A stretch of DNA of 34,324 bases from an uncultured Bacteroidota bacterium (GCA_903926855.1 CAIYKV010000071.1:1-34324), one strand, 5' to 3'. Counted from the first letter of the stretch, positions 16,694 through 25,102 are shown. The notes: generated by a model not told the origin, from the letters alone. Program-made: numbers and translations.

Positions 16694-18034
16694 CTATGAA
16701 ACGGAAAGTAGTTTTTCAAGTGCAATATGTATTTTTTCGAATTCAAACTCTTTTACGGTGGCTTGCATCATACCAACAATTTTATCATTACACAAATTTC
16801 CTATACTTCCCTCATGAACATGATGTATATTATCTGTATGCGTAAACTTCCCTTCCTCAATAGATTTCCCCACCTGCTTATAGGCGTCTCTGAAAGGAAC
16901 ACCCTGCACCACCAGTTTGTTGACTTCTTCTACACTAAACAGGTACGTGTATTTTTCATCTGCAAGGATATTTTCCTTTACGCTAATATTTGCCAGCATT
17001 AATTCAGCCATTGTCAGGCAGTCTTTTATTGTCTGGAATGCAGGGAAAAGATGTTCCTTAAGTAATTGCAGATCTCGATGATATCCTGATGGTAAATTGG
17101 TCGTCATCATCATGATCTCATTGGGCAAAGATTTGATGCGGTTACAATGCGAGCGGATCAATTCAAACACATCCGGATTTTTTTTATGCGGCATGATACT
17201 TGATCCGGTAGTCAGTTCTGCGGGGAAACTCACAAAATCAAAGTTCTGGTTCAAATATAAACAAGCGTCCATGCTCATTCTGGCCAGTGTATCGGCCAAA
17301 TTGGCCAATGCAGACGCAGTAATCCGTTCTGCTTTACCACGACCCATCTGCGCATAAACCACATTATAATTCAGATCAGCAAAACCAAGCAATTCTGTAG
17401 TGAGGGTTCTGTTAATAGGAAATGATGAACCATAGCCAGCAGCAGATCCTAATGGATTTTTATTAACCACCCGGAATGCTCCTTGTAAACTAATGATATC
17501 ATCTACCAGGCTCTCGGCATATGCGCCAAACCACAATCCAAAAGAAGATGGCATCGCCAGTTGCAGATGCGTATAGCCAGGAAACAAGTGATTTTTATAT
17601 TTTTCGCTTTGCTGAATAAGTAATTGAAAAAAAGGTTGAACTGCCAGAACCAATTCCTCTATCTCGTTTCGCAAGAATAATTTTACATCTACCAATACCT
17701 GGTCGTTTCTACTCCGGGCTGAGTGAATTTTCTTACCGATATCTCCCAATTTTTGGGTAAGCAGTAGTTCTATCTGTGAGTGGATATCTTCCACATCATC
17801 TGAAAGTGCAAACTCATTTGACTGAACCTGCTGATAAATTGCTTTCAACGCCCTTTTTAAATCCTTTAGTTCTTCTGCTGTCAATAAGCCAATACTTTCC
17901 AGCATGATGGTATGTGCCAATGAGCCAAGGATATCAAAAGCAGAAAGATACATATCCATTTCTCTATCCTTACCCACAGTAAATTTTTCAATTAACGCAG
18001 AAGTAGCGGTATTATCTTTACTCCACAATTTCAT
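16694..18034 (-). CDS. argH: Argininosuccinate lyase
   Basis: A 446-residue member of the fumarase/aspartase superfamily that splits argininosuccinate into arginine and fumarate, the last step of the pathway. Seen here are the conserved SARSRNDQ segment (106-112), catalytic His155 in GYTHLQ, and the superfamily signature GSSIMPHKKNP (277-287) with the catalytic serine. Its ATG overlaps the stop codon of the preceding deacylase gene by 4 bp (ATGA), so translation is coupled. It is the last arginine gene of the cluster. Confidence 0.97.
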   Translation of the reverse strand: MKLWSKDNTATSALIEKFTVGKDREMDMYLSAFDILGSLAHTIMLESIGLLTAEELKDLKRALKAIYQQVQSNEFALSDDVEDIHSQIELLLTQKLGDIGKKIHSARSRNDQVLVDVKLFLRNEIEELVLAVQPFFQLLIQQSEKYKNHLFPGYTHLQLAMPSSFGLWFGAYAESLVDDIISLQGAFRVVNKNPLGSAAGYGSSFPINRTLTTELLGFADLNYNVVYAQMGRGKAERITASALANLADTLARMSMDACLYLNQNFDFVSFPAELTTGSSIMPHKKNPDVFELIRSHCNRIKSLPNEIMMMTTNLPSGYHRDLQLLKEHLFPAFQTIKDCLTMAELMLANISVKENILADEKYTYLFSVEEVNKLVVQGVPFRDAYKQVGKSIEEGKFTHTDNIHHVHEGSIGNLCNDKIVGMMQATVKEFEFEKIHIALEKLLSVS

Positions 18035-19104
18035 AATACTTGCTTTAAAAGTTGAATATACAGATCAATCCCTTCTTTTATCTCCTCAATATAAATATAT
18101 TCATCGGCAGTATGACTTCTGGCAGAATCACCCGGGCCTATTTTCAATGTACTAAAAGGCATTAATGCCTTGTCTGATGTTGTTGGAGAGCCATAAGAGG
18201 TTCTGCCAAGCATACTTCCTGCCTTTACAAGGGGATGTTCTTTGGCAATTGATGTTGAACGCATTCTAAAGCTCCTTGGCGCAATTTCACTTGTTATTTC
18301 TTCCTGTATAGTTGACAAGATTTCTTCAAAAGAATATAATTCGTTTACACGCACATCCACCACAAAACGACATAGAGAGGGCACTACATTATGTGCTTTG
18401 TTTTCAGTTTCAATGACGGTAACCGTCATTTTTACCGGACCGAGCAAAGTTGATACTTTTCGAAAATGGTAGTTTTTGAACCACTCAATATCTCTTATCG
18501 CTTTATACAAGGCATTGTCTCCTTCTTCTCTGGCGGCATGACCGGCTTTCCCATTAGCTGTTACATCTAAAACCAACAGCCCTCTTTCGGCAACAGCCAT
18601 ATTCATTTGGGTGGGCTCGCCTACAATACCGGCCTCAATCGGTGGTAATTGACTTAATAATATTTCTATCCCATTTTTTCCGGAAATTTCTTCCTCTGCC
18701 GTAGCAGCGAATATAAGGTTATGGGAAAGATGCTCTTCAGTAAAATAATACAAGAAAACACTTAGTAATGATACAAGCGATCCGCCTGCGTCATTGCTGC
18801 CCAATCCATATAATTTTCCGTCTTTTTCAATGGGTTGAAAAGGATCCAGCGTATATGCTTTATTCGGTTTTACCGTATCGTGATGTGAGTTAAGCAGCAG
18901 GGTAGGTTTGGTTGGATCAAAGAATTGGTTCTTTGCCCAAACATTATTCATAAACCTGTTAACAGTAACTCCTTTAGACTGAAGGAATTCTTCCAGTGCT
19001 GAAGCAGTTTTATCTTCTTCCTTACTAAAAGAAGGGATAGCAATCAATTTTTTTAAAAGATCAATCGCTTCAATTTTGATTGTATGGAATTTCTGTTCAT
19101 TCAT
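18031..19104 (-). CDS. argE: M20-family deacylase, probable N-acetyl/N-succinyl-citrulline deacylase (ArgE-type)
   Basis: A 357-residue zinc-dependent amidohydrolase. The metal ligands follow the M20 pattern: H74 and D76 (SHHDTVKP), D105 (GSNDAGG), E137/E138 (TAEEE) and a C-terminal SHTADEY segment. In pathways that carbamoylate acylated ornithine, this enzyme removes the acyl group from acylcitrulline rather than from acylornithine. Context argues for that role over DapE (succinyl-diaminopimelate desuccinylase): it lies between argB (8-bp overlap) and argH (4-bp overlap) in a cluster that has an ArgF'-type transcarbamylase. The acyl group (acetyl or succinyl) is not decidable from this gene alone. 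Confidence 0.9.
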   Translation of the reverse strand: MNEQKFHTIKIEAIDLLKKLIAIPSFSKEEDKTASALEEFLQSKGVTVNRFMNNVWAKNQFFDPTKPTLLLNSHHDTVKPNKAYTLDPFQPIEKDGKLYGLGSNDAGGSLVSLLSVFLYYFTEEHLSHNLIFAATAEEEISGKNGIEILLSQLPPIEAGIVGEPTQMNMAVAERGLLVLDVTANGKAGHAAREEGDNALYKAIRDIEWFKNYHFRKVSTLLGPVKMTVTVIETENKAHNVVPSLCRFVVDVRVNELYSFEEILSTIQEEITSEIAPRSFRMRSTSIAKEHPLVKAGSMLGRTSYGSPTTSDKALMPFSTLKIGPGDSARSHTADEYIYIEEIKEGIDLYIQLLKQVL

Positions 19105-19882
19105 GAATTATCATTGTTCCTTTTTCGCCTGTAACAAGGCTGAGCAAGTCTTCCGCTCTTCCAATAATCACCTTATTTACACCGCTTTGTAATGCTGCAA
19201 ATGCGTTATCTAATTTGGGAATCATTCCTGCAAATATCAATTCTTTGGATTTCAATTCAGCGTATTTCAATGGATCAAGTCTGGGAATAACCGAATGCTC
19301 ATCATTCACATCCAATAAAACACCATTCTTTTCAAATGAGTATATCAGCTCCACTCTATACTCCTGGCTCATTGCTTTTGCAAGCTCCTGTGCAATGGTA
19401 TCTGCATTGGTATTTAATAAATTTCCTTCCAGATCATGTGTAATGGGTGCTGCAACAATTGCCATATTCTGGGTAAGCAAATTGCTTATTAAACCGGTGT
19501 TTATTAAATCAATATCCCCAACAAAACCATAATCTATCGTTGCATGCTTTCTTTTATGTGCCTGTATCAGGTTTCCATCTGCCCCGGTTACACCCAATGC
19601 ATTACATCCCAAAGACTGTAATTGAGCCACTATATTTTTATTAATATACCCAGCATACACCATGGTTACTATCTTAAGTGTTTCAGCGTCTGTAATTCTT
19701 CTTCCGTCAATCATTTGTTGCTGAATACCCATTTTGTCTGCCAGTTTATTAGCTAGTTTCCCTCCTCCGTGAATCAGTATCTTATTCCCTTCGAGCGAGG
19801 CAAATGTTTCCAGGAACGAATGAAGCTGATGCTCATCGTCAATGATATTCCCGCCGATCTTTATTACATAGAGTGTTTCCAA
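19097..19882 (-). CDS. argB: N-acylglutamate kinase (acetylglutamate kinase family)
   Basis: A 261-residue amino-acid kinase that phosphorylates N-acetyl- or N-succinyl-glutamate. It has the N-terminal phosphate-binding KIGGNIID segment, HGGGKLANKL (about 39-48), the central GADGN segment and the C-terminal KLDNAFAAL helix. Its start is 6 nt after the argF' stop, and it overlaps argE by 8 bp. It is shorter than the arginine-inhibited hexameric kinases and lacks their N-terminal helix, so direct feedback inhibition is less likely (inference from length). Confidence 0.95.
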   Translation of the reverse strand: METLYVIKIGGNIIDDEHQLHSFLETFASLEGNKILIHGGGKLANKLADKMGIQQQMIDGRRITDAETLKIVTMVYAGYINKNIVAQLQSLGCNALGVTGADGNLIQAHKRKHATIDYGFVGDIDLINTGLISNLLTQNMAIVAAPITHDLEGNLLNTNADTIAQELAKAMSQEYRVELIYSFEKNGVLLDVNDEHSVIPRLDPLKYAELKSKELIFAGMIPKLDNAFAALQSGVNKVIIGRAEDLLSLVTGEKGTMIIHE

Positions 19883-19888
19883 ATGATT

Positions 19889-20872
19889 TTAGCTTTTGGC
19901 CTTTAAAATTTCAGATAGTACTGCTTGTGCCGCCCATACCCGGTTACCAGCCTGTTGTGTTACTAAGCTATGTGTGCTATCGAGTACTTCATCACTCAAT
20001 TCAACATTTCGCCTAACCGGCAAACAATGCATTACTTTGGCGTTATTGGTTGCTTTTAGTTTTTCTTCTGTTAACATCCATTCCGGGTCATTCTCATATA
20101 CTTTACCGTAATCGGTATAGGTACTCCAGTTTTTCACATATACAAAATCCGCATTGATCAAAGCGGCATCCTGGTCATGCGTGATCGTTGCTCCTTTGGT
20201 AAATTTTTCATCCAGTTCATAGTCCTGTGGATGTGTGATTACAAAGTCCGATTCACCCCAGGCATTAATCCATTGCGCAAAACTATTGGCTACACATTGT
20301 GGCAATGGTTTAATATGCGGAGCCCAGGTAAGCACAATTTTAGGTTTGGTCTTAGCGCCCTGAACAATCCCATTGGGTTTGGCATTCAATACTTCCTTTA
20401 TCGTAACAATATCTGTCAAAGATTGCAATGGATGCAGCGTAGCACTTTCCAGGCTAATGACAGGAACACCTGCATATTTAATAAATTGGTTGATAAACAT
20501 TTCACTATAGTCATCTTCCCGATTCTTTAAAGACGGAAATGTCCTGATACAAAGTATATCAAAATAGTGTCCCAATACTGGTGCAGCGTCTTTAACATGT
20601 TCTACTGTATTCCCACTCATAATGGCGCCTTCTTCAAACTCAAGTGCCCATCCTTCCTTATCTACATTAAATACAATTGCTTCCATACCCAGGTTTCGGG
20701 CAGCGATCTGAGTGCTTAAACGAGTACGAAGACTGGGGTTCAGGAAGAGTAAACCTATTCGCTTATCCTCTCCCAAATGCTTATCTGCAAGCGGATTTTC
20801 TTTATATGCCAGTGCTTTCAAAGCAAGTGCATTGATATCTGGAACATCGAAAACAGAAGTAAATTTTTTCAT
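19889..20872 (-). CDS. argF': N-acylornithine transcarbamylase, probably N-succinylornithine type
   Basis: A 327-residue transcarbamylase that makes acylcitrulline from acylornithine and carbamoyl phosphate. The carbamoyl-phosphate motif is S47-L-R-T-R51; HPLQ and the C-terminal HCLPVRRN mark the N-acylornithine branch, where ordinary ornithine transcarbamylases have HCLP followed by Ala. The key position for acyl specificity (Pro90 in the Bacteroides fragilis succinyl enzyme, Glu92 in the Xanthomonas acetyl enzyme) is Val90 in the segment GNTVEH. A small non-acidic residue leaves room for the succinyl group, so N-succinylornithine is the favoured substrate. The 80-nt gap upstream contains a promoter box. 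Confidence 0.94.
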   Translation of the reverse strand: MKKFTSVFDVPDINALALKALAYKENPLADKHLGEDKRIGLLFLNPSLRTRLSTQIAARNLGMEAIVFNVDKEGWALEFEEGAIMSGNTVEHVKDAAPVLGHYFDILCIRTFPSLKNREDDYSEMFINQFIKYAGVPVISLESATLHPLQSLTDIVTIKEVLNAKPNGIVQGAKTKPKIVLTWAPHIKPLPQCVANSFAQWINAWGESDFVITHPQDYELDEKFTKGATITHDQDAALINADFVYVKNWSTYTDYGKVYENDPEWMLTEEKLKATNNAKVMHCLPVRRNVELSDEVLDSTHSLVTQQAGNRVWAAQAVLSEILKAKS

Positions 20873-20918
20873 CTTACTTGACCTTATGATTATTCTGATT
20901 ACTATTTAACGTTGCTTG

Positions 20919-20926
20919 CAAAATTA
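20919..20926 (-). promoter_or_regulatory. Candidate internal promoter before argF'
   Basis: TAATTTTG fits TAnnTTTG in the widest gap of the arginine cluster (80 nt), 46 nt before the argF' ATG. TTTA lies about 20 nt upstream as a possible weak -33. It could give argF'-argB-argE-argH a separate transcript. Confidence 0.4.
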
Positions 20927-20952
20927 TTTTACTTTTTAGTTATCGCTAAAAA

Positions 20953-22116
20953 CTACGCGTTCACCATAATGATTTCCGTTTTGATTTCCGAGATAGCTTC
21001 TTCCAAAGAAGTTAAGAAATCATCAATCTGCTTTCTGGAAACAGCCAAAGAAGGTAATAACCGTATCACATTGGGTTTCGCTTCTCCTGTAAATATTTTA
21101 AAATCAAACAGGAGTTTTTTCTTAAGTCCCTTCAATTCTTCTGGAACGTCAAAACCGATCATCAATCCCCTGCCCCTAACATTTTGAAGTGCTTCTATCG
21201 ATTGCAAACGGCTAATTAAATAATTCCCGTTTTCTTCTGCAGCTTTCATCAATTTTTCTTCTTCCATCACTTCCAGCACAGCCAGTGCGGCAGCACATGC
21301 TAACTGGTTGCCACCAAAAGTAGTTCCCAGCATTCCATGTTTGGCTTGTATCTGTGGGGCAATCAAAATACCTGCTACCGGAAACCCATTTCCCATTCCT
21401 TTTGCCATAGTGTAAATATCAGCATTCACTCCTGCATGATCATGTGAGAAAAATTGGCCGCTTCTGCCATATCCACATTGAACACTATCAGCAATATATA
21501 CGGCTCCATAAGTATCACATTGCTCTCTGATTAATTGTAAAAAACTATCAGCAGCGATATTAATACCCCCAACTCCCTGAATGCCTTCTATTATAACAGA
21601 GGATATCTCAGGCCCATATTTTGCAAAGCATTCTTTTAAAGCGGTTTCATTATTAAATGGTAAAAAAATCACATTTTCTGTTTCATTTACCGGCGCAACA
21701 ATGGCCTTATTATCCGTAGCAGCAACTGCCAATGAAGTTCTGCCGTGAAATGATTTATGAAATGCAATGATCTTCTTTCGCCCATTGTAAAAAGATGCGA
21801 GCTTTAATGCATTTTCATTTGCTTCTGCGCCGCTGTTACAAAGAAACAATTGATAAGATTCCTTCCCGCTTAATTTACCCAATTTTGCAGCCAATTCCTG
21901 CTGAATCGGAATAATAATAGAATTTGAATAAAATGCTATCTTTTCCAATTGTTCTTCAATTCTTTTCACCCAATGAGGATGGGTATGACCAATACTGATT
22001 ACAGCGTGCCCTCCATACATATCTAAATACTGCACGCCATTTTCATCCCATACATAAGAGCCTTTGGCTTTTGTAATGGAAATATTATTTAAAGGATATA
22101 CGTCAAATAAAGTCAT
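20953..22116 (-). CDS. argD: N-acylornithine aminotransferase
   Basis: A 387-residue class III PLP aminotransferase converting N-acylglutamate semialdehyde to N-acylornithine. The PLP lysine is K239 (MAKGMGNG), the pyridine-contacting Asp is D210 (ADSVQCGYGR), and SGAEANENALK (95-105) binds the cofactor phosphate. The family is clear; arginine-pathway use follows from position. Its ATG directly abuts the left heptamer array of the inserted unit (22117), so its native upstream sequence has been displaced or replaced and translation starts with an AT-rich repeat as leader. Confidence 0.95.
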   Translation of the reverse strand: MTLFDVYPLNNISITKAKGSYVWDENGVQYLDMYGGHAVISIGHTHPHWVKRIEEQLEKIAFYSNSIIIPIQQELAAKLGKLSGKESYQLFLCNSGAEANENALKLASFYNGRKKIIAFHKSFHGRTSLAVAATDNKAIVAPVNETENVIFLPFNNETALKECFAKYGPEISSVIIEGIQGVGGINIAADSFLQLIREQCDTYGAVYIADSVQCGYGRSGQFFSHDHAGVNADIYTMAKGMGNGFPVAGILIAPQIQAKHGMLGTTFGGNQLACAAALAVLEVMEEEKLMKAAEENGNYLISRLQSIEALQNVRGRGLMIGFDVPEELKGLKKKLLFDFKIFTGEAKPNVIRLLPSLAVSRKQIDDFLTSLEEAISEIKTEIIMVNA

Positions 22117-22144
22117 AAGTTGTAAGTATTATGTATTAAGTTAA
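22117..22144 (+). repeat. Heptamer array, four AAGTATT-like units (left end)
   Basis: Four consecutive 7-bp units (the second is exactly AAGTATT) fill the whole space between the argD ATG and the stop codon of the four-helix gene. The array is inverted relative to 22504-22531, with 23 of 28 positions identical without gaps. Confidence 0.75.
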
Positions 22145-22498
22145 TTAGGCCCTTACTTTAGCAATTAGCGCTATCAGCATGGTTTTTACTTCGTTAATTA
22201 TTGAAAATAGTATTTCAAAATTGACAATTTTCAAATATGTCAGGTCTTTTGATAAAATCGGAAAATATTCAGATTCGTTTGCAGATCCTAATGCTATATT
22301 TAAAAAATGTGCAAATTCCTGGTTGCCTTTTTTGCCACATCCTTCCGCAATATTTGCCGGAATAGATGAGGCGGATCTTCGCAACAGAGTTGTTAAACCA
22401 TAGAGTTCTTCTTTTGAAAATAACTTAGTACTCTCATATACCTGCAAAGTAAAAAGATGCACTTTCTCCCAAACTTTCAATTCTTTATAGTTCTGCAT
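22145..22498 (-). CDS. Four-helix bundle protein, 23S rRNA intervening-sequence protein family
   Basis: A 117-residue protein of the family first seen in intervening sequences of 23S rRNA genes (S23/IVP; related to the Avd accessory protein of diversity-generating retroelements). Typical features are the N-terminal YKELKVWEKVHLFTL helix, LLRRSASSIPANIAEG in the middle, the FLNIALGSANESEYF helix, and a C-terminal hydrophobic helix. It forms basic four-helix oligomers in known members, and its function is unknown. It has no known link to arginine, yet lies in the same orientation exactly between argC and argD, bounded on both sides by inverted heptamer arrays. The ATG is 5 nt after one array and the TAA touches the other. 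No rRNA is nearby. Confidence 0.9.
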   Translation of the reverse strand: MQNYKELKVWEKVHLFTLQVYESTKLFSKEELYGLTTLLRRSASSIPANIAEGCGKKGNQEFAHFLNIALGSANESEYFPILSKDLTYLKIVNFEILFSIINEVKTMLIALIAKVRA

Positions 22499-22503
22499 AC
22501 CCG

Positions 22504-22531
22504 TTTACTTAATACTTATAACTTACTACTT
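22504..22531 (-). repeat. Heptamer array, four AAGTATT-like units (right end)
   Basis: On the minus strand four 7-bp units follow in strict phase: AAGTAGT, AAGTTAT, AAGTATT, AAGTAAA. The first two bases belong to the argC stop codon. This is the inverted partner of 22117-22144; in the mRNA the two arrays could pair into a stem enclosing the four-helix reading frame. Confidence 0.75.
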
Positions 22532-23510
22532 AAAACCCCGCGCCCTTCAACCCCAACCCCATTCTCTCTTCCAGCCCCATCAGCAAATTCATATTTTGCA
22601 CTGCCTGACCACTGGCGCCTTTTAAAAGATTATCAATAGCAGAATGCACTACTATTTTGGTTCCCTGCTTTTCAATATATAGAAGACATTTATTTGTATT
22701 TACTACCTGCTTAAGGTCAATCATATTATCACTTACATGTGTAAAAACCTGATCCTGATAATAATTTTTATATAATTGCTTAATTTCTTCTAAAGGCAAT
22801 CCACAATCAATCACAGAGCTAACATAAATACCTCTGGTAAAATCACCCCTCCAGGGTACAAAGTGTACATGCATTCCATCATTTCCCTGTAACTGCTGCA
22901 GACTTTGCTGTATTTCATGAATATGCTGATGCTGCAATGATTTATATGCCTGAATATTATTCGCTCTCCAGCTAAAATGTGAAGTAGCGCTTAGTCCCTG
23001 ACCTGCTCCTGTTGAGCCCGTTATTCCCGTTGTGTAGACATCTCCTAAAATACCAGCTTTGGCCAATGGCAACAAACCCAATTGGATAGCGGTAGCAAAA
23101 CAACCCGGGTTTGCAATGTTTTTTGCCGACTTGATATTTTCTTTATTTAATTCAGGTAATCCATATACAAACTCTCTGTTGCTTATTATTGAATTTTGTG
23201 CCAATCTAAAATCCTGAGAAAGATCAATTATTGTTATATTATCTGCAATTGTATTCTCTGTCAGAAATTTCTTCGCATCTCCATGACCTACACATAAAAA
23301 AAGTATCTCGATATCATTATGCCAGTTCTCTGAAAAAACAAGATCGGTTTCACCCACCAGGTCTGTATGGATCTTACTCACCGGGTTACCCGCATTGCTG
23401 GAACTATGAATAAATGAAATATCCACTAAAGGGTGATTGATCAATAACCGGATCATTTCACCTCCTGTATAGCCAGCTCCTCCAATGATCCCTATTTTTA
23501 GCTTTTGCAT
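22530..23510 (-). CDS. argC: N-acyl-gamma-glutamyl-phosphate reductase
   Basis: A 326-residue NADPH-dependent reductase that makes N-acylglutamate semialdehyde. The Rossmann motif is G10-G-A-G-Y-T-G16, and the catalytic Cys137 is in NPGCFATA. SGxTGAGQG-type and HxHxxEI segments (HQHIHEIQQ) are also present. It begins 3 nt after the cupin gene's stop. Its own stop codon overlaps the first heptamer of the inserted unit by two bases, so the native 3' end of the gene may have been trimmed or reshaped by that unit; the protein nevertheless looks full length. Confidence 0.96.
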   Translation of the reverse strand: MQKLKIGIIGGAGYTGGEMIRLLINHPLVDISFIHSSSNAGNPVSKIHTDLVGETDLVFSENWHNDIEILFLCVGHGDAKKFLTENTIADNITIIDLSQDFRLAQNSIISNREFVYGLPELNKENIKSAKNIANPGCFATAIQLGLLPLAKAGILGDVYTTGITGSTGAGQGLSATSHFSWRANNIQAYKSLQHQHIHEIQQSLQQLQGNDGMHVHFVPWRGDFTRGIYVSSVIDCGLPLEEIKQLYKNYYQDQVFTHVSDNMIDLKQVVNTNKCLLYIEKQGTKIVVHSAIDNLLKGASGQAVQNMNLLMGLEERMGLGLKGAGF

Positions 23511-23513
23511 ATT

Positions 23514-23858
23514 TTATAAATTGTATCTATCGTTTGCGGTAGACGGTTGCGAAGAGAGAATAAATTCCAGGTCAGTAGTTCCTTCGTTATAAATCCTATG
23601 TATTTTTCCTGCCGATATATGTAAACCCTGGTATTCTTGTATCTGTATGGTTTCCCCTTCAATTTCAAAGCCAGCCACTCCTTTCAGTATAAAAAAGAAT
23701 TGTTGCGCATTTTTATGATAATGCAATGCTTCTGTAGTTCCTGGTGGCATTCTTTCCTGTTTTACAGATAAAGAAGATTCATCTACCAGGTTCCAGCCAT
23801 CGCAGGCATTACCCCATTGATACTGTTTCAAAGATTTCTCTTTTGAAACTGCTTTCAT
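23514..23858 (-). CDS. Small cupin-domain protein of unknown function
   Basis: A 114-residue single-domain cupin. The first cupin motif gives H46 and H48 (LHYHKNAQQFF), with Gln where the glutamate ligand usually is; the second gives H87 (AGKIHRIYN). A mononuclear metal site is therefore plausible but atypical. The gene overlaps argG by 4 bp and is 3 nt from argC, so it is made together with both enzymes. No catalytic role in arginine synthesis is known for this family; a metabolite-binding or accessory role is possible. No signal peptide. Confidence 0.85.
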   Translation of the reverse strand: MKAVSKEKSLKQYQWGNACDGWNLVDESSLSVKQERMPPGTTEALHYHKNAQQFFFILKGVAGFEIEGETIQIQEYQGLHISAGKIHRIYNEGTTDLEFILSSQPSTANDRYNL

Positions 23859-25102
23859 GATTCGTTTGATTCTTTAATATTATGATAGATAGCTGTCTGG
23901 TTACCGAAAATTTTAGAGAAGCCTCTTACATCTTCACCCGACCAGCCTGTATTCATTTCTCCGTATTTTCCAAATTTGCTGCTCATCAAATCAAAAGCCG
24001 ATTCAATGCCTATTACCTGAAAACGATAAGGCAATAATTGTACAAAAACATCACCTGTAACATGTGCCTGCGAGCTTTCGAGGTAGGCTTCAATATCCCG
24101 CATTACGGGGTCAAGTATTTGGCCTTCGTGTAACCAGTTACCATAAAACTGTGCCAGCTGGTCTTTCCAACCTAATTGCCATTTTGTTAATACATGCTTT
24201 TCCAAAGCATGATGGGCTTTTAAAATAACCATTGGCGCAGCCGCTTCAAAACCCACCCTGCCTTTGATACCAATAATCGTATCACCTACATGAATATCTC
24301 TGCCAATTCCAAAAGGTCCTGCTATTTTTTGCAGAAACTGAATGGCTTCGGAAGGGTGTGTAAATTTTTGGTCATTAATACTTGTCAATTCACCTTTTAC
24401 AAAACCCAGTTTCACTTCTTCCGCTGCTGTTTTGCTTACCTGGGTAGGCCATGCTTCTTCGGGTAGTATCCCTTTTGATTGTAAGGTTTCTTTTCCACCC
24501 ACGCTGGTTCCCCATAATCCTTTATTGATTGAATAGGCTGCTTTTGCAAAATTCATTTCTACTCCCTTCGATTTCAGGTAATCGATCTCAGCTTCCCTGC
24601 TCAGTTTCAAATCTCTGATAGGTGTAATAATCTCTACTCCAGGTATCATGATATTAAAAATCATATCAAACCTTACCTGGTCGTTTCCTGCGCCGGTGCT
24701 TCCATGAACTACTGCTTTTGCTTTCAACTTTTTTGCATGTTCTGCAATATGCAGGGCCTGACTCAGTCTTTCGGCGCTAACGCTTAATGGATAAGTATTA
24801 TTCTTTAATACATTTCCATAAATCAGGTACTTGATAATATTATCGTAATACGTTTTGACCGCATCAACCGTAGTATGAGATTTCACACCCAAAGTATATG
24901 CATGTTTTTCTATTTGCACCAGTTCTTCATTACTAAATCCGCCTGTGTTTACAATAACACTATGTACTTCATAACCCTTTTCATCAGTGAGATATTTTAC
25001 ACAAAATGAAGTATCTAATCCTCCGCTAAAACCCAGTACTACCAGATCTCCGGCAGATAAACCAGTGACTCTATCTGTATCTTTTAATTGATTTGTTTCC
25101 AT
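23855..25102 (-). CDS. argG: Argininosuccinate synthase
   Basis: A 415-residue enzyme joining citrulline and aspartate with ATP. The PP-loop ATP motif is S26-G-G-L-D-T-S32, and HGSTGAGNDQVRFD is the citrulline/aspartate-binding segment (about 134-147). The first 15 residues extend ahead of the usual start of the fold; the ATG at 25102 is nonetheless the only good start before the motif. It overlaps the cupin gene by 4 bp at its 3' end and lies 52 nt after the GNAT gene. Confidence 0.97.
   Translation of the reverse strand: METNQLKDTDRVTGLSAGDLVVLGFSGGLDTSFCVKYLTDEKGYEVHSVIVNTGGFSNEELVQIEKHAYTLGVKSHTTVDAVKTYYDNIIKYLIYGNVLKNNTYPLSVSAERLSQALHIAEHAKKLKAKAVVHGSTGAGNDQVRFDMIFNIMIPGVEIITPIRDLKLSREAEIDYLKSKGVEMNFAKAAYSINKGLWGTSVGGKETLQSKGILPEEAWPTQVSKTAAEEVKLGFVKGELTSINDQKFTHPSEAIQFLQKIAGPFGIGRDIHVGDTIIGIKGRVGFEAAAPMVILKAHHALEKHVLTKWQLGWKDQLAQFYGNWLHEGQILDPVMRDIEAYLESSQAHVTGDVFVQLLPYRFQVIGIESAFDLMSSKFGKYGEMNTGWSGEDVRGFSKIFGNQTAIYHNIKESNES

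Larger units (their letters stand above)
22117..22531. mobile_element. Candidate 415-bp insertion unit with inverted heptamer ends carrying the four-helix gene
   Basis: The unit runs from the base after the argD ATG to within the argC stop codon (its outer two bases are shared with TAA). It contains only the two arrays and the four-helix gene, with 5 nt between the array and the ATG. The ends are 28-bp imperfect inverted repeats built of heptamers. No transposase and no obvious target duplication are seen. Mobility is inferred from placement and from a second region of the same architecture at 12521-12945. Confidence 0.5.

Noticed and set aside
18031..19104. DapE (succinyl-diaminopimelate desuccinylase) instead of ArgE
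   Set aside because: M20 motifs do not separate the two, but the overlaps with argB and argH and the acylated-ornithine pathway favour the arginine role.
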